Assembly: GCA_019419865.1 (NCBI GenBank)
Contig: JAHZIG010000001.1
Coordinates: 186,001-250,000 of the forward strand
Reading direction: 5' to 3'
Source of the DNA: Clostridiales bacterium
GTDB taxonomy: Bacteria; Bacillota; Clostridia; Monoglobales; Monoglobaceae
Length of the DNA stretch: 64,000 bases
Shown here one piece after another: positions 20,101-28,837 of this stretch. Every line of letters starts with the position of its first letter. Position 1 is the first letter of the stretch. A program made the position numbers and the translations under genes. The notes beneath the pieces were generated by a model. It saw only the letters and a program-made list of their open reading frames with translations, did no database searches and had not been told where the DNA came from.

Positions 20101-20621
20101 AGCTGCGACTTGATCTGCGACAGATCGAATTTCATCGCGACGCGTCTGCCCCAGCCAAGCTGTAGATGTTCTTCGCTTCCATAGTTAGCGTCTCCGCTGA
20201 ACTCGTGCAGAGTGGCGTCCTGAGCCGGTTCGCTCTTATACGTATCCGGTTCGGTCGTCTCCCAGTTTACCATATCGTACGAGCGCAGGAGAACGCCGAG
20301 ACCGGCTTTAGTGAAGGTCGACGATACCATATAATATACGTCCTGCGCGATATACTCGCCGTCGTCGTCCTGCGCGTAGTCGTTGGTTTCGGCTATATAG
20401 CGATATCTTTGCGACGCGGGATATATAGACGGATCCTCTACCGTGATATATTCCCTCACGGTCTGCGGATCCGGATCCGAATAGTCGTATGGCAAGACCG
20501 GGTTCGTATACGTCCCGTCGCCCTCGTCGCCCCATTTTCCCGTGTTGTGATAGTCCGCGAATACCAATGCGTTGCCCAGCGCCATTATCACGATAAGCGC
20601 CGCCGCAATAAGTTTTTTCAT
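17154..20621 (-). CDS. Large chimeric secreted protein (GH43-like fragment, DNRLRE, nucleoside-hydrolase-like)
   Basis: An 1155-residue exported protein with a signal peptide (1-22). Residues about 36-121 match only the first blade of a GH43 glycosidase (TNPVLPYDYSDP, YYMVSSTF, RSYDMVNWE) with no remaining propeller. A DNRLRE/CBM96-type domain follows (about 135-302, with DWNETQVTYNN) and a Pro/Thr-rich linker (303-330). Residues about 337-480 look like a degenerate, and 519-800 a fuller, nucleoside-hydrolase-like domain (VIVNSDCCNEVDDEFAVLHA, the DxxxxxDD calcium site). An InlB-like beta repeat (AEHGTIAV...) and a carbohydrate-binding-like module end it. It is divergent from an AraC regulator that probably controls it. 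A polysaccharide- or nucleoside-related surface hydrolase is likely; activity is unknown. Confidence 0.65.
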   Translation of the reverse strand: MKKLIAAALIVIMALGNALVFADYHNTGKWGDEGDGTYTNPVLPYDYSDPDPQTVREYITVEDPSIYPASQRYRYIAETNDYAQDDDGEYIAQDVYYMVSSTFTKAGLGVLLRSYDMVNWETTEPDTYKSEPAQDATLHEFSGDANYGSEEHLQLGWGRRVAMKFDLSQIKSQLESGKTVDGATLDLYLNYGTTQPGATLYFAENDDWNETQVTYNNTIANGALGVSDLLHESASIDYSNDPGPILSLSGDELAAKISEEAQGDGVITLYLDYTNGDANAMGFASKDSDTMEKHPTLTVTYSGGAVSDPTASPEASAQPTATNEPTEEIEFEGVASLPLIYAPDNRISTAVLELDPDNDEEAYYAAAYALLSPRADIKGIVAKSQLSKMTSFVKAIDDSVEVYSDISEVTEPYTYRVSGGVIYNGSSIEYTASGKSVSNSQLKNNSGSLGSWLYEEYDSDGDLQLSNIDALSRITLQPYGKYDYAAEDMVSLIHLYDQTEYNDYYTAKINETEPAVKPKVIVNSDCCNEVDDEFAVLHAALRDEFDIKAFIGTQHHGGQLVGMKGYLPNLDMYELSSNTATIAYKEMLLMWGYMGAEYDSEKAERLKSITYQGSNDALTDVATADCTELDGARIILDEMKNATSDAPLYIMNFGAFTDAARAMDLAEAEGADIDYENVIVICSAGGGQSGDFNKNQDRDAFMKVCGQIETWQIASDMYNDSYTVESELWAKFGNKSRLGEMICGNLPRFMEQEKNNTWPAGNGYTLGDSPVVAALLNYLADGDVMTYESYDFVEDPTNEAGYYLSPNEDGLVKKCVSLNGRAVMYDMFDAFDEYGDNLIEAETKEYNISTKAEHGTIAVTDSEGNAITTATNGSLIKVKAESYIGYKVKDVLVNGESVNYTVLAGTNSFMMPESDVELEVVYETTTTDNVTTIDFTDYSPYIRRISGSNGFLNGTNLDSTQNSPIFSLGAADVSDLAKISLTGATNSAAYTASVYALDEETTDAEAVTSGTKLADITISATGDWNTIATFEGDAYGVEGTKYLYLSLPGGGWRGNFYSMTLEYEGSAPVTDVLDAEISASGDTVTARYAVPIAETRTLTGYFAAYNGDGILVDLKLIEALPAGDSELEFEYNSEYEYKAFIWDSAQEPVIESISY

Positions 20622-20861
20622 AATTGTTCCTCCTTCTAAAAAAATGAAACCGGTATTTCTATATGGTCGGCGAAATTCGTCTCATTCCAGCAATACCTTC
20701 ATTCGTCTGTTTTGTTATATGCCCGAAATATTAATATTGAACATAATTATTCCGGTTTAGCGCGCTTAGTTTATTAAATATAACTATATTATAGCCGTAT
20801 AAACAGCGGACGTAAATATGAAATATTTTTAAAATAATATAAGAATTCGGAACCAAAAATA

Positions 20862-20890
20862 TTGACGGCGCTATAAATGTTTTGTATAAT
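20862..20890 (+). promoter_or_regulatory. Promoter of the AraC-type regulator
   Basis: TTGACG (20862-20867) and TATAAT (20885-20890), 17 bases apart, about 30 bases before the start codon. The 305-base divergent region upstream (20622-20861) also must carry the promoter of the large secreted protein, which I could not place. Confidence 0.7.
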
Positions 20891-20926
20891 ACATATAATT
20901 ACCGACGTTATGCAAGGAGTGCGATT

Positions 20927-21802
20927 ATGAATTTTAAATATATAAACCCGGCCTCGCCGAACAGCCTAAAACGCGGCGACACGCATTATTCATACTATTG
21001 TCCTCCCATAACAGATCTGGATTATAATATGCCGGTATGTTTTGCATTGCTCGGGATACGCAGGCCTCCCACTACGATCCGGCGCGACTCGCTGTATCCA
21101 TGTCTCGAGATAAACGTTGTAACCGATGGGGATGTAATCCTTGAGCTTCTCGGAAAAGAATATAAGATAAGCGCGGGACAGGGATTTATCGTACAGCCGT
21201 ACACGCCGCACGTTTTTTATCCGGTGGATAACAAACCTTGGACTATATATTTTTTATCGTTTGAAGGCAGGTTAAAAAGCGAAATATGTAGGTATACCAA
21301 CACCGATTTCACCGTGATGAATTTAGAAGCTTTCCTCGATCGCTTCTATGATTTCGCCACGCTGCCGCTGTCCGACGACTGGTCTTATAAGAACACCGAC
21401 ATGGCGTATTCGTTTCTTGTAAGACTGAATCAGATTTTCGCCTTTCCGTCCGATCCCCAGTACTCCGGTATGCTAAAGTTGAACGCGGCCGTCAATTATA
21501 TTCGCAGCCATCTTGACGAGCCGTACGACGCGGAAAAACTCGCGGCCGTTATCGGCGCGTCAAGCTCGTATATGCGGCGGCTGTTTAAAAAAGTCTACAA
21601 CGTCGCGCCCGCCGACTTTGTCGCGTCGCTAAAAATTTCGACGGCGCAGAATATGTTATCGTCCGATCAGGCTATAAAGATCAAAGACGTCGCTATGAAG
21701 GTGGGCTATCCCGACGCCAACTACTTTGGGGCGATATTTAAAAAAATCGTCGGCTGCACGCCGAAGCAGTGGCAGTTCGGCAATCCAAATATAAAAAAAT
21801 AG
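20927..21802 (+). CDS. AraC-family transcriptional regulator
   Basis: A 291-residue regulator. The start at 20927 follows AAGGAG; an upstream in-frame ATG overlaps the promoter and is rejected. The N-terminal half (about 30-110) is a cupin-like sensing domain (EINVVTDGDVILELLGKEY, GFIVQPYTPHVFYPV). The C-terminal 100 residues are the double helix-turn-helix (LAAVIGASSSYMRRLFKK; IKDVAMKVGYPDANYFGAIFKK). Such proteins usually sense a sugar. Its divergent position makes the large secreted protein at 17154-20621 the likely target. Confidence 0.88.
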   Translation: MNFKYINPASPNSLKRGDTHYSYYCPPITDLDYNMPVCFALLGIRRPPTTIRRDSLYPCLEINVVTDGDVILELLGKEYKISAGQGFIVQPYTPHVFYPVDNKPWTIYFLSFEGRLKSEICRYTNTDFTVMNLEAFLDRFYDFATLPLSDDWSYKNTDMAYSFLVRLNQIFAFPSDPQYSGMLKLNAAVNYIRSHLDEPYDAEKLAAVIGASSSYMRRLFKKVYNVAPADFVASLKISTAQNMLSSDQAIKIKDVAMKVGYPDANYFGAIFKKIVGCTPKQWQFGNPNIKK

Positions 21803-21886
21803 ATCGTTCGACAGAAAAAGAAAGGAGCGCCCTCGTTATAAAAACAGCGTCGGCTCCGTCAATAAGTTCAAATATATAGATCGATC

Positions 21887-21956
21887 TTAACGCCAAAAGG
21901 CGACGGTAACTTTTAAACCGCCGCCTCTTTTCTCGCCCGCCCCGCGCGGGGCGAGC
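21887..21956. repeat. 70-bp duplicated terminator-like sequence, copy 2
   Basis: 67/70 identical to 17038-17107. This copy holds a perfect 16-bp palindrome (21938-21953). It lies between the convergent AraC gene and the SLH gene, so the two copies bracket the secreted protein/AraC pair. Confidence 0.8.
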
Positions 21957-22046
21957 ATTATTAACTTTTCTTCGAGATCCCGATCCGCAGACCGGGAGCG
22001 GAAATACCGGTCGAACGAAATATCTCCGCCCGCCGGATCCGCAGGA

Positions 22047-24362
22047 TCAACTCGCTATAATGATCCTTATTCTTCCGCCGTTCTCGGGCAGTTTATCATA
22101 GTACGCGGTATACGAATACTCGTCGTTTCCTACTATATCCGAGATCGGGAGCATATTGTACGTACTGCCGTCGCTGAGATATTGACGGGCGTAGACCTGT
22201 ACGTCGTCCGCGATCGCGTAATTCCTGTTGCCCACCGTGAGATAAGAAGAGTTGTTTACTTCTATATTGCCTTCGACTCTCGTAAGCGCCTGTAAAGAAT
22301 CCGGAGCCGAATCCGACGGGCTCAGCTTGATTCCTATTCCCGCGGCCAGACTGCTGTTGATCGAGCTCATCTGGTAGTTGTAGGTCGTTCCGTTTACTAT
22401 ATATTCGTACGATCCCATTACCGACACTCCCATAGAGGTCTGGGTCAGGCTGCGCATTACTCCGTAGGTATACATATCGCCGGTAACGTCGTACAGGAAC
22501 AGCGTGTCGATCTCGTTATACATGTTTGTAGTGTAGTACAGAACTTTCGACGACGAGATCCTGACCCCGTCGAGTCTTTGCAGATATACCGAAGTATATA
22601 CGGACGAATCGTTCGAGTTTGTCGTTCCGGTATCCAATATCTTGATATCCGAAGCGAGCCTGTTATTTCCAAGCGTCCGCTCGTCGTAGTCGAAGGTTCC
22701 GCTTATCGAATCCGACCTTACTCTCGACACGCTCGCGTAGCCGTTCTCTATGCTCACGCGTACGACCGAATTTTTAAAGCCGGAATAACTCGTTCTGCTT
22801 ATATATTCCCTCTCGCTTCCGTCCGCCAAAACGACGGTGATATAATTATCCGTGTACTCGCCGAGCGTACTCGAGGTATAGCTCTTCGTGCCCGTCTCGA
22901 CCAATAGTCCTACGACGTCGGTCTCCGTCGCCGTACTCGAGCTTCCGGTCAGAACGTCGGCCACTTCGTTGTTTCGTCCCAGGAGCAGGGTCACCGTATC
23001 GCCTATCTTTATATCCCCGCGCGACGATAACTTATCGAACGCCGCCGAGCTCTCGATCCCGTATTCGGTCCCGGATACGGTCACCGAAGTCGGGTTGTCC
23101 TTATTGGGCGAGGCGTTCTCATATACGCCCGTGACCTTATTGCTGTACGCCATCACCATGTTCAGGCTGTCGACCGCGTACACGATATCGTTTATCTGTA
23201 TATCCGAGATCGCGACCCTCTCGCCGTCGCGGTTTACGGAGGTATAATCTCCGACGCCCAGACTCTGGTACCAATTCTCCGAGCTTACGGTAATCGGTCC
23301 GGTCAACTCTCCCTCGCTGTATCTTACGTAGCTTATATCGTCGCCGTCATATCTGACCTTAAGCGTATCGCCGAGTTCCATTCCCGATTTTATGGCCGAA
23401 TACGTAGTCGCGGTCTGCCCGTCGTAGACCAGGGTCGCCGCGCTTATGTCCAAGTTAGTCAAAGAGCCGTTGTCGTATACCACTACCAGATCGTTCAGTA
23501 CCGTGTAGACGACGTACTCCTCCTCCCGGTAATCGCCGTCGTCCGGCATAAACGCTATCAGTTTATCGCCGTCTTTTATCGCCGCGTCGCCGGTGAGTCC
23601 GATATTCTCATAGTTGAAATCGTCGTCTATCTTATAGCTCTGCGCGTCGGTGAACACCTCGCCCGCGGGTATAGAGCTATCGTCTCTCGACGTGGATATG
23701 AGCGTGACGTTCTCGACGATAGAGACGTCGAAATCGTTTATCAGCTTCTGCGTTCCATCGCTCATATTAGTGTTTAGAGTATTATATACGAGTCTCGCCA
23801 CGTTATACCTGTTCATCGGTTCGCCGACGCCGCAGGTAAGGCCGTCCGTCATGTCCAGATTATCCGCCATCCCTATCTGTCCGCTCGGCCATGAAACTCC
23901 GAAATCGTCGTCTGTGTAGCCCAGAACCCTGAGCATTATGGTTATCGCTTCCTCATACGTCACCGTATTTTCGGGTCTGAACAGAGCGTCCGGATAGCCG
24001 CTGACCAAGCCGTTGGTCACTCCGACACGGATATAAGGCGCGCCCCAGTACGTATAAGGCACGTCCGAAAACGGCGATATCGCGAGGTTGGACGCCACGC
24101 TGTTTCTGTACGTCGAAGCCGCTACGGCCATCTTGGTAAACTCGGCTCTGCTGACGTTCCTATCCAGAGCGAGATCTCCGTTCTCGTCGCCGTTCATTAT
24201 ATTAAGCTCGCCCAAAAGCGCGAGGCAATTGTCCGTGACCCTGTCGGTAACGAGAGTTTCGGCCGCGGCGCCGCCCTCGTCGGCGTAAGCCGGATACGCG
24301 CACGCCCCAAGCATGGTAAGTATAAGCAAGAGCGCCGTTATTTTTAACTTTCTTATCCTCAT
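22047..24362 (-). CDS. S-layer-homology domain protein
   Basis: A 771-residue exported protein. The start at 24362 (MRIRKLKITALLL) follows GGAGG. The signal peptide runs to about residue 27 (AYPAYADEGG). SLH units follow (LNIMNGDENGDLALDRNVSRAEF; WGAPYIRVGVTNGLVSGYPD; FRPENTVTYEEAITIMLRVLGY), which anchor to secondary cell-wall polymers. The remaining 600 residues are repetitive beta-strand-rich sequence with no enzyme motif. It lies 60 bases after the exporter permease on the same strand, so it may be co-expressed with the exporter. Confidence 0.8.
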   Translation of the reverse strand: MRIRKLKITALLLILTMLGACAYPAYADEGGAAAETLVTDRVTDNCLALLGELNIMNGDENGDLALDRNVSRAEFTKMAVAASTYRNSVASNLAISPFSDVPYTYWGAPYIRVGVTNGLVSGYPDALFRPENTVTYEEAITIMLRVLGYTDDDFGVSWPSGQIGMADNLDMTDGLTCGVGEPMNRYNVARLVYNTLNTNMSDGTQKLINDFDVSIVENVTLISTSRDDSSIPAGEVFTDAQSYKIDDDFNYENIGLTGDAAIKDGDKLIAFMPDDGDYREEEYVVYTVLNDLVVVYDNGSLTNLDISAATLVYDGQTATTYSAIKSGMELGDTLKVRYDGDDISYVRYSEGELTGPITVSSENWYQSLGVGDYTSVNRDGERVAISDIQINDIVYAVDSLNMVMAYSNKVTGVYENASPNKDNPTSVTVSGTEYGIESSAAFDKLSSRGDIKIGDTVTLLLGRNNEVADVLTGSSSTATETDVVGLLVETGTKSYTSSTLGEYTDNYITVVLADGSEREYISRTSYSGFKNSVVRVSIENGYASVSRVRSDSISGTFDYDERTLGNNRLASDIKILDTGTTNSNDSSVYTSVYLQRLDGVRISSSKVLYYTTNMYNEIDTLFLYDVTGDMYTYGVMRSLTQTSMGVSVMGSYEYIVNGTTYNYQMSSINSSLAAGIGIKLSPSDSAPDSLQALTRVEGNIEVNNSSYLTVGNRNYAIADDVQVYARQYLSDGSTYNMLPISDIVGNDEYSYTAYYDKLPENGGRIRIIIAS

Positions 24363-24421
24363 CACAACGCCTCCAAATCGTATTATAATTCGTTTATTTA
24401 GCAAAAATTCTCCTCTATCGT

Positions 24422-25597
24422 CTATTCGTGGCGCAGCGCGTCTATCGGGTTGAGCTTCGCCGCGTTTTTAGCCGGAAGATAGCCGAAGATTATACCTATC
24501 CCGACCGATACGCTGAACGATACCGCTATCGCCGTTGCCGACGGATATGTGCTGAGTCCCAAAAGCTGACCGGCTACTATCGCCAGTATGGATCCTACGA
24601 CGATCCCTATAAGACCGCCGACGCCGCTGACCGTCCCGGCCTCTATGACGAACTGGCTCATTATATCCTTGCTCTTCGCGCCCAGCGACTTCCTTATACC
24701 TATCTCTCTCGTTCTCTCGGTCACCGAGACGAGCATTATGTTCATTATGCCTATACCTCCGACCAACAGCGAGATACCCGCTATACAGACGAGCAGGGTC
24801 TGCATCGTGCCCATCATCTCGTTCATCATATCGAGCATATCTTTCATGCTGGTCACGTTATAGTAATCGCTGTCGCCGACTCTGTTGTCCAAAAACGACT
24901 CGATAACCGTCTTCGCGGCGTCCACCGTATCCGTCGAAGCCGCGCGTATCGTATACGAGCCGATAAAGCCTGACGATGAAAGATTCACGGCCGACGTGTA
25001 TGGGATATATATAACGTCGTCCGACGAACCGGACAGCGAATCGTCCGTCTCGGCCCTCACTCCGACAACGTTGAAGCTCTCTCCGTTTATCTTTATGGAT
25101 TCGCCGAGCGCGGAATTTAAGCCGAACAGTTCGCTCTCTATATACGTTCCTATAACGCAGACCTTTTTCTTGCGGCTTATATCGTTATAGTTGAAGAACC
25201 TGCCTTCTTCTAAATCTATATCGATTATTTTATTGTACTCCTCGCTGACGCCCGACACAGACGTCGTAAGGTCGTCCGTCCCCACTTTAAGCGTCGCCTG
25301 CACCGTCACGTTCGGCGTATAATTTTTGATAGCATCCGTATTCTGCTCGCACAGCTCGGCTATATCGTCCTCGTCAAGGCTTCTGCTGCCGCCCCTGTCC
25401 TGAACGCTGACGGTTATCGTATCCGTTCCGAAATCCGCAAACTGATCCTCTACCATTCCTATAAGACCGTTCATCAGACTTATAAGGATAATAACGGCCG
25501 CCACGCCGATTATAATACCGAGCATCGTCAATATAGAGCGCATCTTGTCAAACAGCAGATTCGATATTGCAAGAGCGAAAGATTTTCTAAATCCCAT
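24422..25597 (-). CDS. MacB-type ABC exporter permease
   Basis: FtsX/MacB-fold permease of 391 residues. The start at 25597 (MGFRKSFALAISN) follows GAGGTGGA, and its ATG lies one base from the stop codon of the ATPase gene, suggesting translational coupling. There is one N-terminal membrane helix (about 20-42), a large extracellular domain, and three C-terminal helices (LLVCIAGISLLVGGIGIMNI; FtsX region). The C terminus is LNPIDALRHE, typical of the family. Together with the adaptor and ATPase it forms a tripartite-like efflux complex. Confidence 0.9.
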   Translation of the reverse strand: MGFRKSFALAISNLLFDKMRSILTMLGIIIGVAAVIILISLMNGLIGMVEDQFADFGTDTITVSVQDRGGSRSLDEDDIAELCEQNTDAIKNYTPNVTVQATLKVGTDDLTTSVSGVSEEYNKIIDIDLEEGRFFNYNDISRKKKVCVIGTYIESELFGLNSALGESIKINGESFNVVGVRAETDDSLSGSSDDVIYIPYTSAVNLSSSGFIGSYTIRAASTDTVDAAKTVIESFLDNRVGDSDYYNVTSMKDMLDMMNEMMGTMQTLLVCIAGISLLVGGIGIMNIMLVSVTERTREIGIRKSLGAKSKDIMSQFVIEAGTVSGVGGLIGIVVGSILAIVAGQLLGLSTYPSATAIAVSFSVSVGIGIIFGYLPAKNAAKLNPIDALRHE

Positions 25598-25598
25598 C

Positions 25599-26681
25599 TC
25601 AGTCCACCTCGTCTCCCGCATGAGCGATCGATGCGAATTTATTTATATCCGGCTCCCCGTCGTATTCTATCCGACCGTCCGAGACCTTTATAACCCGTCC
25701 CGCCTGAGCCGCTATAGTATTGTCGTGGGTGATCAAAACTATGGTATTACCCGTTTTGTGCAGCTTTTTCAAAAAATCGAGCACCTCCTTACCGGTGCGC
25801 GAATCGAGCGCTCCGGTCGGCTCGTCGGCGAGTATTATCGACGGATCTCCCGCTAAGGCCCGCGCTATCGAGACCCTCTGCTGCTGTCCTCCCGAGAGCT
25901 GCTGCGGCATATTCTTCGCCTTACTCTCAAGCCCGACTTTGGCGAGAGATTCCCTCGCCCGCCGCTCCTGCTCCTTCTCGCTCATCCCGGCGTACATAAG
26001 CGGCAGTTTTACGTTCTCCAATACGTTGATCTTGGGTATCAGATTATACTGCTGGAAAATAAACCCCAGCTTCTTATTTCTGATCTCTGCCTGTTCGTCG
26101 TCTTTCATCTTGCTGACGTCCTTGCCCTCCAAAAAGTACCTGCCCCTCGTCGGAACGTCGAGACAGCCTATTATGTTCATACAGGTAGACTTACCGCTTC
26201 CCGACTGTCCGACTATCGCGACGAATTCGCCCTTGTATATCTTCATAGAGATCCCGTCTATCGCGTGGACTTCGGTATCTCCCATCCGGTATATCTTATA
26301 TATATTGTCGAACTCGATCAGCGGGGTCTCTCCTTCCCGCTCCGCCGCGTCGGCTTCTTTACCCAACGCCGAGCTTTTATCTATCTTAGGAAGTTTTTCC
26401 GTTTTCGTCTCGGGACGCGCCCCGACTTCTTTGCGCCCCGCGTCCGTGTTCTCTGAATTACCATCCCGTTTTTGCTCGGGTTCGATTTGCGCGGCGGGAA
26501 CCTTGTTTTTCCGAGCGGCGTTCTCTTTAGATTCCGCGGCGCCTAAGTCCTTCTCATCCGGCGAAACGTCCGCCGAGGACTGCGCGGTCTCGCTCAGCTT
26601 CCGCATACGGTTCGCTCTGTCCCGTCTCCTGCGTATAATTTCGTCCGCGCCAAAAGCCGCCGTTTCTTTATACTCTCTCAT
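25599..26681 (-). CDS. MacB/LolD-type ABC exporter ATPase with N-terminal extension
   Basis: ATPase of the exporter, 360 residues. The conserved ABC domain starts only at about residue 121 (PLIEFDNIYKIYRMGDTEVHA), with Walker A GQSGSGKST, signature LSGGQQQR and Walker B IILADEPTGALD. The first 120 residues are a highly charged, low-complexity extension absent from ordinary LolD/MacB ATPases, rich in Glu, Lys and Arg. Its start ATG overlaps the adaptor stop codon by one base (TGATG). Whether the extension has a function or is partly a mis-start is unclear; in-frame later ATG codons do not sit closer to the ABC domain. Confidence 0.9.
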   Translation of the reverse strand: MREYKETAAFGADEIIRRRRDRANRMRKLSETAQSSADVSPDEKDLGAAESKENAARKNKVPAAQIEPEQKRDGNSENTDAGRKEVGARPETKTEKLPKIDKSSALGKEADAAEREGETPLIEFDNIYKIYRMGDTEVHAIDGISMKIYKGEFVAIVGQSGSGKSTCMNIIGCLDVPTRGRYFLEGKDVSKMKDDEQAEIRNKKLGFIFQQYNLIPKINVLENVKLPLMYAGMSEKEQERRARESLAKVGLESKAKNMPQQLSGGQQQRVSIARALAGDPSIILADEPTGALDSRTGKEVLDFLKKLHKTGNTIVLITHDNTIAAQAGRVIKVSDGRIEYDGEPDINKFASIAHAGDEVD

Positions 26682-28732
26682 CAGAAACCGCCTCCTCCGG
26701 CCGGAGCTCCGCCGCCGGAAGCTCCTCCGCCTCCGCCCTGCATCTGCTCCATCATCATCTCCTGCGGAGTAAGCGTCCTCGCTCCCTCGACGTATACTTC
26801 ATCGCCTTCGTCAAGACCCGAAACTATCTGTATATAATCATCGTCGCTCGCGCCCGTTACGACCTCGACGCTCTTGTATCCGTCCGGCGCGCTGTCGTTT
26901 TCGTCCTCTTTATCGCCTTTAACATATACTATATTGCCTTTTTGCAAAGCGTTAACAGGTACGGACAAAGCGTCCTCGACGCTAACTATGCTTATCTCTA
27001 CGTCCACGTTCATACCGGGCAGCAAATTGTTGTCGAAATCGATTATATCGATCTTGACCGGATATGTAGTTACTCCGTTAGATCCCACGGTCCCGTTTAT
27101 ACCGACGTTTTCTACGACGCCGTGGTATTCGTTATCGGTCGCGTCGGTAGTAATTTTAACTTTTTGTCCGTTTTTAACTTTTTTAACGTCGATTTCATCC
27201 ACGTCCAGATCGCACTTAAGCGCGCTTATATCGTATATTACCGCGGCCGCCGACGAAGAAGACGCCAGCGAAGAGGACGCCGAAGAACCCGACGCGCCGG
27301 AAGCCGCGGCAAGACTCGAACCCGCCGAAGAGGCTCCCGATCCAGAACTTGAATAGGACGACGCCATGCTTGTTCCCGACTCTATCTTATCCCCGACTTT
27401 ATAGTTCTTAGCCGCGACCGTGCCCGAGATCGGCGCGGTGATAGTATAGTCCTCGAGTTGTTTTTCTAAGTTATCCCTCGACAGGAGCGCGTCCTCATAG
27501 TTGTTCTTTGCGGTCTCTATATTGGAAAGCAGCGTCCTATCGTCGTTGCTTGTAGAGACGGCGTTGTCCTCCTCCTGCAGTTCGGCTCTTCTCAGCGCCT
27601 CGTTGGCGTCGTCTAAGCTGAGCTTTGCGCTCGTTATCTGCGACTCAACGTCGTCGCCGTCCAAAACGGCTATGGTCTCGCCCGAATACACCCTGTCTCC
27701 CTCTGATATATACAGCGCGTTCACCTTTCCGCTCGCTTGCGCGGTTATGCTCTCGTTCGTCGCATATTCAAAGGTTCCGACGTCGTTGCAGGCAATATTT
27801 CCGACCATAGCGGTCGCGTAGTCGCCCTCGTTTATCGCGCCGGGCTGAGATACTTCTATCGTAATATCCCGCGTTACCATATATCCGCTCTGAGAATTCG
27901 TTCCCTGACTCTTCTTAACGACCGTTCCGTATACCTGATACCCGGAATCCGTAAGCGTGAGCGTCGCCGAATCGCCAATGTTTATAAGATCCGCGTCCGA
28001 GCTGTTAAACGGTATCTCTATCTTAAGTCTCTCGTTATCGTATACCTGGGCTATTACCGTCCCCGGCGCTATCGTGTCGCCAACGTGTATATTGAGCGTC
28101 TCAACGACTCCTGAGTAGGTAGCCCTGACGTTTAGATCGTCCCGCGCTTTCAGCGCGTCGTTGTACGTCTCCTCCGCCCTTTTTACGGCTATTCTCGCGC
28201 TCTCGGTACTGCTCTGGAGCGACGCCGTACTCCTATTTTTATTATTATAATTCGCCACCGCGTCGTCGTATGAACGCTTGGCGTTTTCTACGGCCAAATC
28301 GGCGCTCGCGATGCTGTTTTCTATATCCTCCGTGTCTATCTTATACATAAGATCGCCCTTTTCCAGATAGTCGCCCTCCTCAAACGGCGCCTCCAAGATC
28401 TCGCCGGACACGGTCGGAGTCACGCTGTATTCCGCGTTCGGGTATATTACGGTAGAGCCGCTTATCGTCTCGTCGATATCGCGTCTTTCGGCGTAGACTG
28501 CGGCGGACGCGTCGTTTTCCATACGGCTAAGTCTCACCGCGGAAACAATATTAAAAATAACGAATACCAACACGATTGCTATAATAACAGATAAAATTTT
28601 ATGCTTTTTAACAAAGCCCCATATCTTAAGCCCGATTTTCTTGAAAAATCCCCCGACTGTAACAAGGATCCCTTTCGCCCTCTCGGCCAAAGCTTTAAAC
28701 CTGTTATTGTTAAAAAGTGATTTTATGCTCAT
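26681..28732 (-). CDS. HlyD/MacA-type membrane fusion (adaptor) protein
   Basis: Membrane-anchored adaptor of the exporter, 683 residues. An N-terminal helix (about 45-66) is followed by biotinyl-lipoyl half-domains flanking coiled coils. The domain arrangement is duplicated: one set around residues 90-250 and another around 330-460. A Ser/Ala/Gly-rich low-complexity segment (about 460-500) interrupts the second lipoyl domain, and the protein ends in a Gly-rich tail. Larger than usual MacA-like adaptors (about 350-450 residues) because of these additions. It overlaps the ATPase start codon by one base. Confidence 0.88.
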   Translation of the reverse strand: MSIKSLFNNNRFKALAERAKGILVTVGGFFKKIGLKIWGFVKKHKILSVIIAIVLVFVIFNIVSAVRLSRMENDASAAVYAERRDIDETISGSTVIYPNAEYSVTPTVSGEILEAPFEEGDYLEKGDLMYKIDTEDIENSIASADLAVENAKRSYDDAVANYNNKNRSTASLQSSTESARIAVKRAEETYNDALKARDDLNVRATYSGVVETLNIHVGDTIAPGTVIAQVYDNERLKIEIPFNSSDADLINIGDSATLTLTDSGYQVYGTVVKKSQGTNSQSGYMVTRDITIEVSQPGAINEGDYATAMVGNIACNDVGTFEYATNESITAQASGKVNALYISEGDRVYSGETIAVLDGDDVESQITSAKLSLDDANEALRRAELQEEDNAVSTSNDDRTLLSNIETAKNNYEDALLSRDNLEKQLEDYTITAPISGTVAAKNYKVGDKIESGTSMASSYSSSGSGASSAGSSLAAASGASGSSASSSLASSSSAAAVIYDISALKCDLDVDEIDVKKVKNGQKVKITTDATDNEYHGVVENVGINGTVGSNGVTTYPVKIDIIDFDNNLLPGMNVDVEISIVSVEDALSVPVNALQKGNIVYVKGDKEDENDSAPDGYKSVEVVTGASDDDYIQIVSGLDEGDEVYVEGARTLTPQEMMMEQMQGGGGGASGGGAPAGGGGF

Positions 28733-28837
28733 GCTATTCCCCTTAACTTATGATACGATATTAGTTTCCATGGTTCGGTTCGCAGATACGCAGTCCCGTC
28801 TATCGCCGCCGTTTATCTTTATCAAAATAGAACGATC

